A program made the position numbers and the translations under genes. The notes beneath the pieces are model-generated. The model was not told where the DNA came from and did not search any database. It worked only from the letters and a program-made list of their open reading frames with translations. 21,171 nucleotides of DNA from Frankia sp. (GTDB taxonomy: Bacteria > Actinomycetota > Actinomycetes > Frankiales > Frankiaceae), in the NCBI GenBank assembly GCA_019689615.1, contig JADGHD010000014.1:1-21171 (forward strand), written 5' to 3'. Positions 14,274 through 21,171 of the stretch are shown in pieces; position 1 is the stretch's first letter; every line of letters begins with the position of its first letter.

Positions 14274-14799
14274 CCGATCCCTCTCCAACCCCTCGTCACT
14301 CGCGGCGTTAATGCAGGTCACGCGGCCCCCGTGTGTCCGCGAACGGGTGGACACGCGCAGGACACGCGTTGTTGCCCAACCCAAGCCCGGTTTCGTGTCA
14401 GTGGTGCCGCAAGATTGTTTCGTTCAGGTTGCTACAGATGTCACAGACGTGTCCCCATCCTTGCTGGAATGTGGCTGCGCGCTTGGGCTGAAACGGTCCC
14501 GGTGGGGCTGCCGGCGGGCGACGGCGGGCGCGTGGTCGAGATCCAGCTGCCACGCACCCGCTTCGACGTGCAATATTGGTGAGGAGCCCCCGGGCGACCC
14601 CCGGTCCGTACGCCCTGCCTCCCACAGCCCGAGGCCGTTCCGCCCCAGTGCCCGCCGCCCGCTTCCGGAGCGCACCAAGACCGGGCCAACTGGGCAACCG
14701 CAGCAGCCCGAACGCCTCGACGCACCCGACGCTGGACGAATCGCCGGCTCCCGTGAACGGCGAGGCGCTTGGACGCGCTCGTCCCCAGGAGCACCTTCC
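14274..14799. other. Divergent control region, ABC operon / malic enzyme (526 bp)
   Basis: No gene is supported here. The part next to the binding-protein gene has an operator-like repeat cluster (14330-14368) and one CCCCCGTG at 14326-14333. The middle (about 14390-14450) is the least GC-rich stretch in the region, with TTGTTTCG and GCTACAGATG, and probably holds the malic-enzyme promoter. An open frame upstream of the malic-enzyme GTG lacks coding bias. Confidence 0.5.
14330..14368. promoter_or_regulatory. Operator-like cluster of GGACACGCG repeats
   Basis: CGTGTGTCC at 14330-14338 is the inverted partner (8 of 9 bases) of GGACACGCG at 14349-14357. A second identical GGACACGCG follows at 14360-14368, an 11-bp step, or one helical turn. 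It lies 57-95 bp upstream of the ABC binding-protein start. The phased arrangement suggests co-operative binding of a regulator. It is not a clear GlnR box. Confidence 0.45.
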
Positions 14800-16026
14800 G
14801 TGACAGCGACAGCAGACCATCCGACCACCGTTCAGCCCGCCTCGCCCGCCCTCGCCTTCGCCCCGCGCGTGCCCGAGGACGACCCGGTCTTCGCCCTGCA
14901 CCGGGGCGGCAAGATCGCGACCGCGGTCACCTCGCCGCTGGAGACCCGCGACGACCTCTCGCTCGCCTACACCCCGGGCGTCGCCCGGGTGTGCACGGCG
15001 ATCGCCGAGGCCCCGGTGCTCGCCGAGGACTACACCTGGCGCGGGAACCTCGTCGCCGTCGTCACCGACGGCACGGCGGTGCTCGGGCTCGGTGACATCG
15101 GCCCGGCGGCGGCGCTGCCGGTGATGGAGGGCAAGGCGGCGCTGTTCAAGCGGTTCGCCGGGGTCGACGCGGTGCCGATCTGCCTCGACTGCACCGGCGT
15201 GGACGAGATCGTCGAGACCGTGGCCCGGCTCGCGCCCAGCTTCGGCGGGATCAACCTCGAGGACATCAGCGCCCCGCGGTGCTTCGAGATCGAGACGCGG
15301 CTGCAGGAGCTGCTGGACATCCCGGTCTTCCACGACGACCAGCACGGCACCGCGATCGTCGCGCTCGCCGCGCTGGAGAACGCCGCCCGGCTGACCGGTC
15401 GCCAGCTCGGCGACCTGCGGGCGGTGGTCTCCGGCGCCGGGGCGTCCGGGATCGCGGTCACCCGCATCCTGCTGTCGGCCGGCATCGGCGACATCGCCGT
15501 GGGCGACACCAAGGGCATCATCCACGCCGGGCGGGACAACCTCACCCCGGTGAAGGCGGCCATCGCGGCCGAGACCAACCGCGCCGGGCTGACCGGCTCG
15601 ATCACCGAGGCGCTGGCCGGGGCGGACGTGTTCATCGGGCTGTCCTCCGGCTCCGTCCCGGAGGAGGCCGTCGCCACCATGGCGCCGGACTCGATCATCT
15701 TCGCGATGGCGAACCCCGACCCGGAGATCCACCCCGACGTCGCCCACAAGTACGCGAAGATCGTGGCCACCGGCCGCAGCGACTTCCCGAACCAGATCAA
15801 CAACGTGCTGGCGTTCCCGGCGGTGTTCCGCGGCGCGCTGGACGTGCGGGCCACCCGGGTCACCCCGGGCATGAAGCTGGCCGCGGCCCGAGCGCTGGCG
15901 GACGTGATCGCCGACGAGCTCGCGCCGGACCACATCATCCCGAGCCCGTTCGACCCGCGGGTCGCGCCGGCCGTGGCCGCCGCGGTGGCCGCCGCCGCCC
16001 GCGCGGACGGGGTCGCCCGCCGCTGA
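14800..16026 (+). CDS. NAD(P)-dependent malic enzyme
   Basis: This enzyme oxidatively decarboxylates malate to pyruvate. The 408-residue length matches the short, single-domain bacterial malic enzymes without a phosphotransacetylase fusion. Key segments are SLAYTPGVAR with catalytic Tyr57, MEGKAALFKRF with Lys112, NLEDI with metal-binding Glu154/Asp155, FHDDQHGTAIV with Asp180, and the nucleotide-binding VSGAGASG at 210-217. The GTG at 14800-14802 has AGGAG 8 bases upstream, ruling out a start at 14311. Cofactor choice (NAD or NADP) is not decided here. The last codons DGVARR and the stop codon fall inside a tandem repeat array. It converges with an MDR oxidoreductase gene. Confidence 0.95.
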   Translation: MTATADHPTTVQPASPALAFAPRVPEDDPVFALHRGGKIATAVTSPLETRDDLSLAYTPGVARVCTAIAEAPVLAEDYTWRGNLVAVVTDGTAVLGLGDIGPAAALPVMEGKAALFKRFAGVDAVPICLDCTGVDEIVETVARLAPSFGGINLEDISAPRCFEIETRLQELLDIPVFHDDQHGTAIVALAALENAARLTGRQLGDLRAVVSGAGASGIAVTRILLSAGIGDIAVGDTKGIIHAGRDNLTPVKAAIAAETNRAGLTGSITEALAGADVFIGLSSGSVPEEAVATMAPDSIIFAMANPDPEIHPDVAHKYAKIVATGRSDFPNQINNVLAFPAVFRGALDVRATRVTPGMKLAAARALADVIADELAPDHIIPSPFDPRVAPAVAAAVAAAARADGVARR

Positions 16027-16087
16027 CGGGGTCACCCCGCCCTTGACGGGGTCACCCGCCCTTGACGGGGTCGCCCGCCGTTGACGG
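16005..16087 (+). repeat. 19-20 bp tandem repeat across the malic-enzyme stop codon
   Basis: Four consecutive units of the form TGACGGGGTCACCCGCCCT lie at 16005-16023, 16024-16043, 16044-16062 and 16063-16081, with a six-base partial copy after. The first unit is coding (DGVARR), and the malic-enzyme TGA stop is the first codon of the second unit. Units are direct and contiguous with no spacers, so this is not a CRISPR. Confidence 0.85.
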
Positions 16088-16114
16088 CCGGGAGGCACGT
16101 CCGGGAGAACGTGA

Positions 16115-16148
16115 GGGGCCCGGTGGGACAGGCGTCCCGCCGGGCCCC
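16115..16148. terminator. Strong bidirectional terminator, malic enzyme / oxidoreductase
   Basis: GGGGCCCGG at 16115-16123 pairs with CCGGGCCCC at 16140-16148. One G-U/T-G position follows, then GGGAC pairs with GTCCC around an AGGC tetraloop. The 15-pair stem sits between two convergent genes and can serve both. No long T-run follows on either side. Confidence 0.78.
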
Positions 16149-16171
16149 GGCCCGTTCGGCCCTCGCCCCGC

Positions 16172-17146
16172 TCAGGGGGTGAGGACGAGCTTGCCGAACA
16201 GCTCGCCGTGCACCATCCGCTCGAACGACGCGCGGCCGTCGCCGAGCGGGCGGACGTCGTCGATCAGCGGGCGGACGCCGGTGCGGTCGAGGAAGGAGAC
16301 CAGGCTGGCGAGCTCGTCGCGGGTGCCCATGGTCGAGCCGCGGACGTTGAGCTGCAGGAAGAAGATCCTGGTCAGCTCGGCCGGCGGGTTCGGGCCGCTG
16401 GTGGCGCCGGAGCAGACGATCGTGCCGCCGGGGCGCAGCGACTTCACGGAGTGGCTCCAGGTGGCCGCCCCGACGGTCTCGATCACCGCGTCGACCCGGG
16501 ACGGCAGCCGGCCGCCCGACTCGACGACGGCGTCCGCGCCCAGGCTCTCGGCCCGCTTGCGCTTGGCCTCGTCCCGCGAGGTGACGTAGACGGTGTGGCC
16601 GGCGGCCTTCGCCAGCAGCAGGGCGGCCGTGGCGACCCCGCCGCCGGCGCCCTGGATGAGCACCTTGCCGCCGCCGTCGGCCGGCAGGCCCGACTTGGTG
16701 AACAGCATCCGGTAGGCGGTCAGCCACGCGGTCGGCAGGCAGGCCGCCTCCTCCCAGGACAGCGAGGCCGGCTTGGGCACCAGGTTGCGGGCGGGGACCG
16801 CGACCCGCTCGGCGAGCGTGCCCGGGTACAGCTCGGACAGCAGCGTGCGCCTGGGGTCAAGGGTCTCGTCGCCGCCGCCGGCCACCGGGTCGCCGATCAC
16901 GGCGTGCGCGATGACCTCCCGGCCGTCGTCGGTCACGCCGGCGGCGTCGCAGCCGAGGATCATCGGCAGCCGATCGGCCGGCAGGCCGACGCCGCGCAGG
17001 CTGAACAGGTCATGGTGGTTGAGCGAGGCCGCCCGGACCGTGATGGTCGTCCAGCCCTCCGGCGGGGAGGGGTCGGGCTGCTCCCCGATGACCAGGCCGG
17101 CCAGCGGGTCTGACGGGTTGATCGAGACAGCTGCGGCAGCGAGCAC
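16172..17146 (-). CDS. Zinc-less MDR oxidoreductase (quinone oxidoreductase / enoyl reductase-like)
   Basis: This is a medium-chain dehydrogenase/reductase of 324 residues. The N-terminal GroES-like half has AASLNHHDLFSLRGVG at 39-54 and ILGCDAAG at 63-70, where a zinc-dependent alcohol dehydrogenase would have GHE. The catalytic zinc site is therefore absent. The Rossmann motif GAGGGV is at 166-171, followed by VYVTSRDEAKRKRAESLGAD; an Arg/Lys-rich loop there favours NADPH. The C terminus (HGELFGKLVLTP) is typical of the family. The GTG at 17144-17146 has AGGG 8 bases upstream. The substrate is unknown; quinones, enones or enoyl thioesters are all possible. It is divergent from the zinc-ribbon gene. 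Confidence 0.88.
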   Translation of the reverse strand: MLAAAAVSINPSDPLAGLVIGEQPDPSPPEGWTTITVRAASLNHHDLFSLRGVGLPADRLPMILGCDAAGVTDDGREVIAHAVIGDPVAGGGDETLDPRRTLLSELYPGTLAERVAVPARNLVPKPASLSWEEAACLPTAWLTAYRMLFTKSGLPADGGGKVLIQGAGGGVATAALLLAKAAGHTVYVTSRDEAKRKRAESLGADAVVESGGRLPSRVDAVIETVGAATWSHSVKSLRPGGTIVCSGATSGPNPPAELTRIFFLQLNVRGSTMGTRDELASLVSFLDRTGVRPLIDDVRPLGDGRASFERMVHGELFGKLVLTP

Positions 17147-17195
17147 GGTGAAACCCTAGGACCGGCCGCTGCTCCCGCGCCACCGCCTGTGTCGG

Positions 17196-17269
17196 CACGG
17201 GGGAGTGCCTCCGGCCACACGGGGGTGGCATCGCGCGCCGACGGCAGGTGTGCTGAACTGACCCCCGTG
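17196..17269. promoter_or_regulatory. Phased CACGGGGG motif cluster
   Basis: CACGGGGG occurs at 17196-17203 and 17218-17225, and its complement CCCCCGTG at 17262-17269. The start-to-start distances are 22 and 44 bp, whole multiples of two helical turns. All three lie in the 149-bp divergent region between the oxidoreductase and zinc-ribbon genes. A regulator-binding array is a reasonable inference; the factor is unknown. Confidence 0.4.
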
Positions 17270-17295
17270 GCCGCTCTGAACCGCCGCCAGCCAGC

Positions 17296-17514
17296 ATGTT
17301 GAGCCTCTACCGGCCCATCGCGCGCTGGCGTCGACGCTGGCGGGCCGTCGAGCCGCCAGAGCCCTCCGACCTGCAGCGCAACGCGAACGGTCTGCCCGTC
17401 ATCGAGGTGGGCCGCGCCGACTTCGTCGCCTGCCGCTACGGCGGCTGCGGGGCGCTGCGCCCGCTGGAGGACGTCGCGGCCGGCGCCCCGTGCCCCGGCT
17501 GCGGCCGCGTGTAG
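17296..17514 (+). CDS. Small putative zinc-ribbon protein
   Basis: I do not recognise a named family for this 72-residue protein. The N terminus is strongly basic and aromatic (MLSLYRPIARWRRRWRAV). The C-terminal half carries C46-x4-C51 and C66-x2-C69, a plausible four-cysteine zinc ribbon ending in PCPGCGRV. Codon third positions are almost all G or C, which supports real coding. No strong ribosome-binding site precedes the ATG. A TGAACT element at 17254-17259 is a possible -10, giving a short leader. It converges on the DUF6104-like gene and kgd. It may bind nucleic acid or a protein partner, but that is only suggested by the basic patch and ribbon. Confidence 0.68.
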   Translation: MLSLYRPIARWRRRWRAVEPPEPSDLQRNANGLPVIEVGRADFVACRYGGCGALRPLEDVAAGAPCPGCGRV

Positions 17515-17550
17515 CCGCGACCGCGACCGGGGCACGGGCCGGAGCACTGC

Positions 17551-17730
17551 CTACAGGTCGGGGTCGTCCTCCGGGCGCGCCAGCCAGGTGGCCAGCGCGT
17601 CGATCGCGTCCTCGAACTGCGGGTGCAGGTCGACGAACGTGCGCAGCTCCTCGGCCAGCCAGGCCAGCGTGACCGTCTCCTCGCCGCGCCGTTCCTCGAG
17701 TTCCTCGATGCCCCGGTCGGTGAAGTACAT
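17551..17730 (-). CDS. DUF6104-like small acidic protein downstream of kgd
   Basis: This 59-residue protein begins MYFTDRGIEELEERRGEE and continues TVTLAWLAEELRTFVDLH. It matches my memory of the small actinobacterial DUF6104 family, whose function is unknown. It is mostly helical and acidic, with a WLAEELRTF amphipathic segment and a second LATWLAR helix, and no membrane segment or cysteines. It starts 9 bases after the kgd stop on the same strand, so it is almost certainly co-transcribed with and possibly linked in function to 2-oxoglutarate dehydrogenase. The strict position after kgd and good codon bias make the call firm even though the gene is short. Confidence 0.85.
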   Translation of the reverse strand: MYFTDRGIEELEERRGEETVTLAWLAEELRTFVDLHPQFEDAIDALATWLARPEDDPDL

Positions 17731-17739
17731 CGTCCTCGT

Positions 17740-20700
17740 CTACGCGCTGAACGCCGCCTCGATCAGGGCCTTCTGCTCGGCCTCGTGGACCTTGGACGAC
17801 CCGGACGCCGGCGCCGCGGCCGCCTTGCGGGAGACCCGGCGCAGCCGGCGGCCGGCCGGCAGGAACTCGGGCAGGTGCAGGCCCATGTGCGGGTACGCCC
17901 CCTGGTTCGCCGGCTCCTCCTGGACCCAGACGATGTCGTCCGCGTTCGGGTAGCGGGCGAGCACCGCGGCCAGCTCCTCGCCGGGCGTCGGGTAGAGCTG
18001 CTCGACCCGGACCAGGGCGTAGGTGTCCCTGTCCGGCCGCCGCGACCGGGCCTCGGCCAGGTCGTAGTGGACCTTGCCGGCGGTGAGCAGCACCCGGCGC
18101 ACCGCGTTCGGGTCGGTGACCGTCGCGTCGTCGATGACCGGCCGCCAGCCGCCGCTGGTGAACTCCTTTACCGCCGAGGCGGCCGCCCGCAGCCGCAGCA
18201 TCGACTTCGGCGTGAACACCACCAGCGGGCGGCGCACCGGCGAGAGCGTCTGCCGGCGCAGCAGGTGGAAGTAGTTCGCCGGGGTCGACGGGTACGCGAC
18301 CGTGATGTTGCCGTCGGCGCACAGGGCCAGGAACCGCTCGATCCTTGCGGAGGAGTGGTCCGGGCCCTGGCCCTCGTAGCCGTGCGGCAGCAGCAGGGTC
18401 AGCGCGCTCTTCTGGCCCCACTTGGCCTCGCCGGCCGAGACGAACTCGTCGATGATCGACTGGGCGCCGTTGGCGAAGTCGCCGAACTGCGCCTCCCACA
18501 TGACGAGCATGTCCGTCCGGACGACCGAGTAGCCGTACTCGAAGCCCATCGCCGCGAACTCGGACAGCAGGGAGTCGTGCACGTAGAACGTGCCGACCGG
18601 GCCGCCGTCGCCGCGCCGGAGCTGCCACAGCGGGGTGTGGTCCTCGCCGGTGTAGCGGTCGACGAGGACGGCGTGCCGCTGGCCGAACGTGCCGCGGCGG
18701 CTGTCCTGGCCGGTGAGCCGGACCGAGCGGCCCTCCAGCAGCAGGCTGCCGAACGCCAGCAGCTCGGCGCACGCCCAGTCGATCGTGCCGGTCTCGACCA
18801 TCTGGACCCGGCGCTCCAGCTGCGGCCGCAGCCGGGGGTGCACGGTGAAGTTCGGCGGCAGGTTCACCTGGGTCTCGATGACCTGCTTGATGACGTCGAT
18901 CGGGACCGCGGTGTTCACGGCGGCCGCGGCGGCGGCCTCGGCCGCGGTGGTGACCAGCCGCGGCTGCGGGGTCGGCCGGTCGCCGCTGGTGTCGCGGGTC
19001 TCGGCGAAGGCCTTCTCCAGCTCGGCGCGGTAGCTCTTCATCGCCTCCTCGGCCTGTTCGCGGGTGATGTCCCCGCGGCCGATCAGCGCCTCGGTGTAGA
19101 GCTTGCGCACGGACCGCTTCGCCGCGATCTCGTCGTACATCAGCGGCTGCGTGAACGACGGCTCGTCCATCTCGTTGTGGCCGCGCCGCCGGTAGCAGAC
19201 CATGTCGATGACGACGTCCTTGTGGAACTCCTGCCGGTAGGCGAACGCCAGCGCCGCCACCCGGACGCAGGCCTCCGGGTCGTCACCGTTCACGTGGAAG
19301 ATCGGGGCCTGGACCATCCGGGCGACGTCGGTGGCGTACACCGACGACCGGCCGGATGACGGCGACGTGGTGAAGCCGACCTGGTTGTTGATGACCAGGT
19401 GGACCGTGCCACCGGTGCGGTAGCCGCGCAGCTGGGAGAGGTTCAGCGTCTCGGCGACGACGCCCTGGCCGGCGAACGCGGCGTCGCCGTGCACCAGCAC
19501 GGGCAGGACCGTGAAGCCCTCCGGGCCCTTGTTGAGGATGTCCTGCTTGGCCCGCACGACGCCCTCGAGGACCGGGTCGACCGCCTCCAGGTGCGATGGG
19601 TTGGCGGCCACCGACACCGGCACGGTCCGCCCGTCGCGGGCCTTGTAGACGCCCTCGGCGCCGAGGTGGTACTTGACGTCGCCGGAGCCGTGCGCGGTCT
19701 GCGGGTCGAGGTGGCCCTCGAACTCGGCGAAGATCTGCCGGTACGACTTGCCGACGATGTTGGCGAGCACGTTGAGCCGGCCGCGGTGCGCCATGCCGAT
19801 GACGACCTCGTCCATGTCGGCCTCGGCCGCCCGCTCCAGCACCTCGGCGAGCAGCGGGATCGCGGACTCGGCGCCCTCGAGCGAGAACCGGCGCTGGCCG
19901 ACGTACTTGGTCTGCAGGAACGACTCGAACGCCTCGGCGGCGCCGAGCCGCTCCAGCACGGCCAGCTGCATGGCCGGGTCCGGCCGCTCGGCGGCCTTCT
20001 CCACCCGGGCCTGGATCCAGCGCCGCTCCGCCGGCTCCTGGATGTGCATGTACTCGATGCCGACCCGGCGGCAGTACGAGTCCCGCAGCACCCCGAGGAC
20101 CTCGCGCAGCGTCATCGTGCGCTGGCCGGCGAACCCGGCGACCGGGAACTCGCGGTCGAGGTCCCACAGGGTCAGCCCGTGGCTGCGGATGTCCAGGTCC
20201 GGGTGGCTGCGGATGGTGAACTCGAGCGGGTTCGTGTCGGCCATCAGATGGCCGCGGACCCGGTAGGCGTGGATCAGCTCCTGCACCCGGGCGCTGTGGT
20301 CGAGGTCGCCCTCGTGGATCGCCGGGATGTCGGTCACCCAGCGGACGGGCTCGTACGGGATCCGCAGCGACCGGAAGATGTCGTCGTAGAAGTCGTCGGC
20401 GCCGAGCAGCAGCTCGTGGATCCGGCGCAGGAACTCGCCCGACTGCGCGCCCTGGATGATCCGGTGGTCGTAGGTGCTGGTCAGCGTGATGATCTTGGAG
20501 ATCGCCAGCTGGGCGAGGGTCTCCGGAGCCGCGCCGGCGAACTCCGCCGGGTACTCCATCGCGCCGACGCCGATGATCGTGCCCTGGCCCTCCATCAGCC
20601 GGGGGACCGAGTGCACGGTGCCGATGCCGCCCGGGTTGGTCAGGCTGATCGTGACGCCGCTGAAGTCCTCGGCGGTCAGCTTGCCGGCGCGGGCACGGCG

Positions 20701-21171
20701 GACGATGTCCTCGTAGGCCGCCCAGAACTGGGCGAAGTCCATCGTCTCGGCTGCCTTGACCGCGGCCACCACGAGCTGGCGGCCCTTCGGGGTGCTCAGG
20801 TCGATCGCCAGACCCAGGTTGACGTGCTCCGGCGTGACGACCGCCGGCTTGCCGTCGACCACGGCGTAGGAGTTGTTCATCTCCGGGTGGTCGGCGAGCG
20901 CCCGGACCACCGCGTACCCGATGAGGTGGGTGAACGAGATCTTGCCGCCGCGGGACCGCGCCAGGTGGCGGTTGATCACGATGCGGTTGTCGGCCATCAG
21001 CTTCGCCGGGACCGCCCGCACCGAGGTGGCGGTCGGCACCTGCAGCGACGACTCCATGTTGGTGACCACCCGGGCCGGGGCGCCACGCAGCGTGGTGGTC
21101 CGCGCCCCGGACGGGGCGGGCGGCGCGGGCCTGGCCGCCGGGGCCGCGGGCGCGGCAGGGGCGGCGGGCGC
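17740..21171 (-). CDS. kgd: Multifunctional 2-oxoglutarate dehydrogenase E1/E2-like (Kgd), 5' end cut off
   Basis: This is the actinobacterial TCA-cycle enzyme that combines an E2-like acyltransferase domain with a ThDP-dependent E1o. The frame is open to the window edge; 1143 codons are present, and about 100 N-terminal residues are missing compared with mycobacterial Kgd. The visible part starts with an Ala/Pro-rich linker. The acyltransferase domain follows (about 35-265), with STYDHRIIQGA near residue 232. The E1 domain includes RGHLMADTNPLEF, MAHRGRLNVLANIVGKSY, HGSGDVKYHLGA and the ThDP segment HGDAAFAGQGVVAETLNL with NNQVGFTTSP. It ends SSKVHEAEQKALIEAAFSA. In mycobacteria it is inhibited by the FHA protein GarA. 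It leads the small downstream DUF6104-like gene. Confidence 0.97.
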   Translation of the reverse strand, partial: APAAPAAPAAPAARPAPPAPSGARTTTLRGAPARVVTNMESSLQVPTATSVRAVPAKLMADNRIVINRHLARSRGGKISFTHLIGYAVVRALADHPEMNNSYAVVDGKPAVVTPEHVNLGLAIDLSTPKGRQLVVAAVKAAETMDFAQFWAAYEDIVRRARAGKLTAEDFSGVTISLTNPGGIGTVHSVPRLMEGQGTIIGVGAMEYPAEFAGAAPETLAQLAISKIITLTSTYDHRIIQGAQSGEFLRRIHELLLGADDFYDDIFRSLRIPYEPVRWVTDIPAIHEGDLDHSARVQELIHAYRVRGHLMADTNPLEFTIRSHPDLDIRSHGLTLWDLDREFPVAGFAGQRTMTLREVLGVLRDSYCRRVGIEYMHIQEPAERRWIQARVEKAAERPDPAMQLAVLERLGAAEAFESFLQTKYVGQRRFSLEGAESAIPLLAEVLERAAEADMDEVVIGMAHRGRLNVLANIVGKSYRQIFAEFEGHLDPQTAHGSGDVKYHLGAEGVYKARDGRTVPVSVAANPSHLEAVDPVLEGVVRAKQDILNKGPEGFTVLPVLVHGDAAFAGQGVVAETLNLSQLRGYRTGGTVHLVINNQVGFTTSPSSGRSSVYATDVARMVQAPIFHVNGDDPEACVRVAALAFAYRQEFHKDVVIDMVCYRRRGHNEMDEPSFTQPLMYDEIAAKRSVRKLYTEALIGRGDITREQAEEAMKSYRAELEKAFAETRDTSGDRPTPQPRLVTTAAEAAAAAAVNTAVPIDVIKQVIETQVNLPPNFTVHPRLRPQLERRVQMVETGTIDWACAELLAFGSLLLEGRSVRLTGQDSRRGTFGQRHAVLVDRYTGEDHTPLWQLRRGDGGPVGTFYVHDSLLSEFAAMGFEYGYSVVRTDMLVMWEAQFGDFANGAQSIIDEFVSAGEAKWGQKSALTLLLPHGYEGQGPDHSSARIERFLALCADGNITVAYPSTPANYFHLLRRQTLSPVRRPLVVFTPKSMLRLRAAASAVKEFTSGGWRPVIDDATVTDPNAVRRVLLTAGKVHYDLAEARSRRPDRDTYALVRVEQLYPTPGEELAAVLARYPNADDIVWVQEEPANQGAYPHMGLHLPEFLPAGRRLRRVSRKAAAAPASGSSKVHEAEQKALIEAAFSA

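Noticed and set aside
14274..14330. GlnR box upstream of the ABC operon
   Set aside because: GTCAC half-sites are present, but the second half does not match the GTnAC-N6-GaAAC pattern.
14311..14799. Extension of malic enzyme to 571 residues
   Set aside because: The upstream segment has poor codon bias and no similarity. GTG 14800 has an AGGAG site and gives the normal length.
16005..16087. CRISPR array
   Set aside because: Units are contiguous with no spacers and no cas genes are present; it is a simple tandem repeat.
14398..16098. 566-codon minus-strand frame opposite malic enzyme
   Set aside because: Antisense shadow of a certain gene.

Overview
The window is about 21 kb of very GC-rich DNA with strong G/C third positions. 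It looks like core chromosome of a filamentous or soil actinobacterium. The markers are a WhiB1-type iron-sulfur regulator, a PdtaS-type sensor kinase, a SigB/SigF-type sigma factor with its RsbW partner, nickel superoxide dismutase, and an actinobacterial multifunctional 2-oxoglutarate dehydrogenase (Kgd) with the small DUF6104-type protein behind it. A Frankia-like organism fits best, but that genus is inference. I see no insertion sequence, phage gene, tRNA, rRNA or CRISPR array.

Layout, left to right. (1) 1-2135: bioD and bioF, an overlapping biotin pair on the minus strand. (2) 2135-4214: pdtaS (+) converging on whiB1 (-), the neighbourhood known from Mycobacterium. The gap between them holds an orphan SigF-type promoter. 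(3) 4215-7664: a long non-coding stretch, a glycerophosphodiester phosphodiesterase (+), a diacylglycerol/lipid kinase (-) and an uncharacterised membrane protein (+). (4) 7673-9429: rsbW-sigF, overlapping by ATGA on the minus strand. (5) 9811-10729: sodN (-) with a very strong terminator, divergent from its maturation protease gene sodX (+). (6) 10757-14273: a minus-strand operon of binding lipoprotein, permease and ATPase for polar amino acids, followed by an RmlC-type sugar epimerase. (7) 14800-17146: NAD(P)-malic enzyme (+) converging on a zinc-less MDR oxidoreductase (-) across a strong bidirectional terminator. (8) 17296-21171: a small zinc-ribbon protein (+), a 59-residue DUF6104-like protein (-) and kgd (-). 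kgd runs off the right edge and lacks roughly its first hundred codons.

Functional themes are central carbon and 2-oxoglutarate/malate metabolism, amino-acid (glutamine/glutamate-like) uptake, biotin supply, membrane lipid turnover, and stress regulation (SigF/RsbW, PdtaS, WhiB1, Ni-SOD). No clearly new multi-gene system is present. The most interesting signals are regulatory: an orphan GTTT-N16-GGGTAT promoter running into the 3' side of whiB1, phased CACGGGGG motifs between the oxidoreductase and the zinc-ribbon gene, an operator-like repeat cluster upstream of the ABC operon, and short tandem repeats that have swallowed the stop codons of malic enzyme and bioD.
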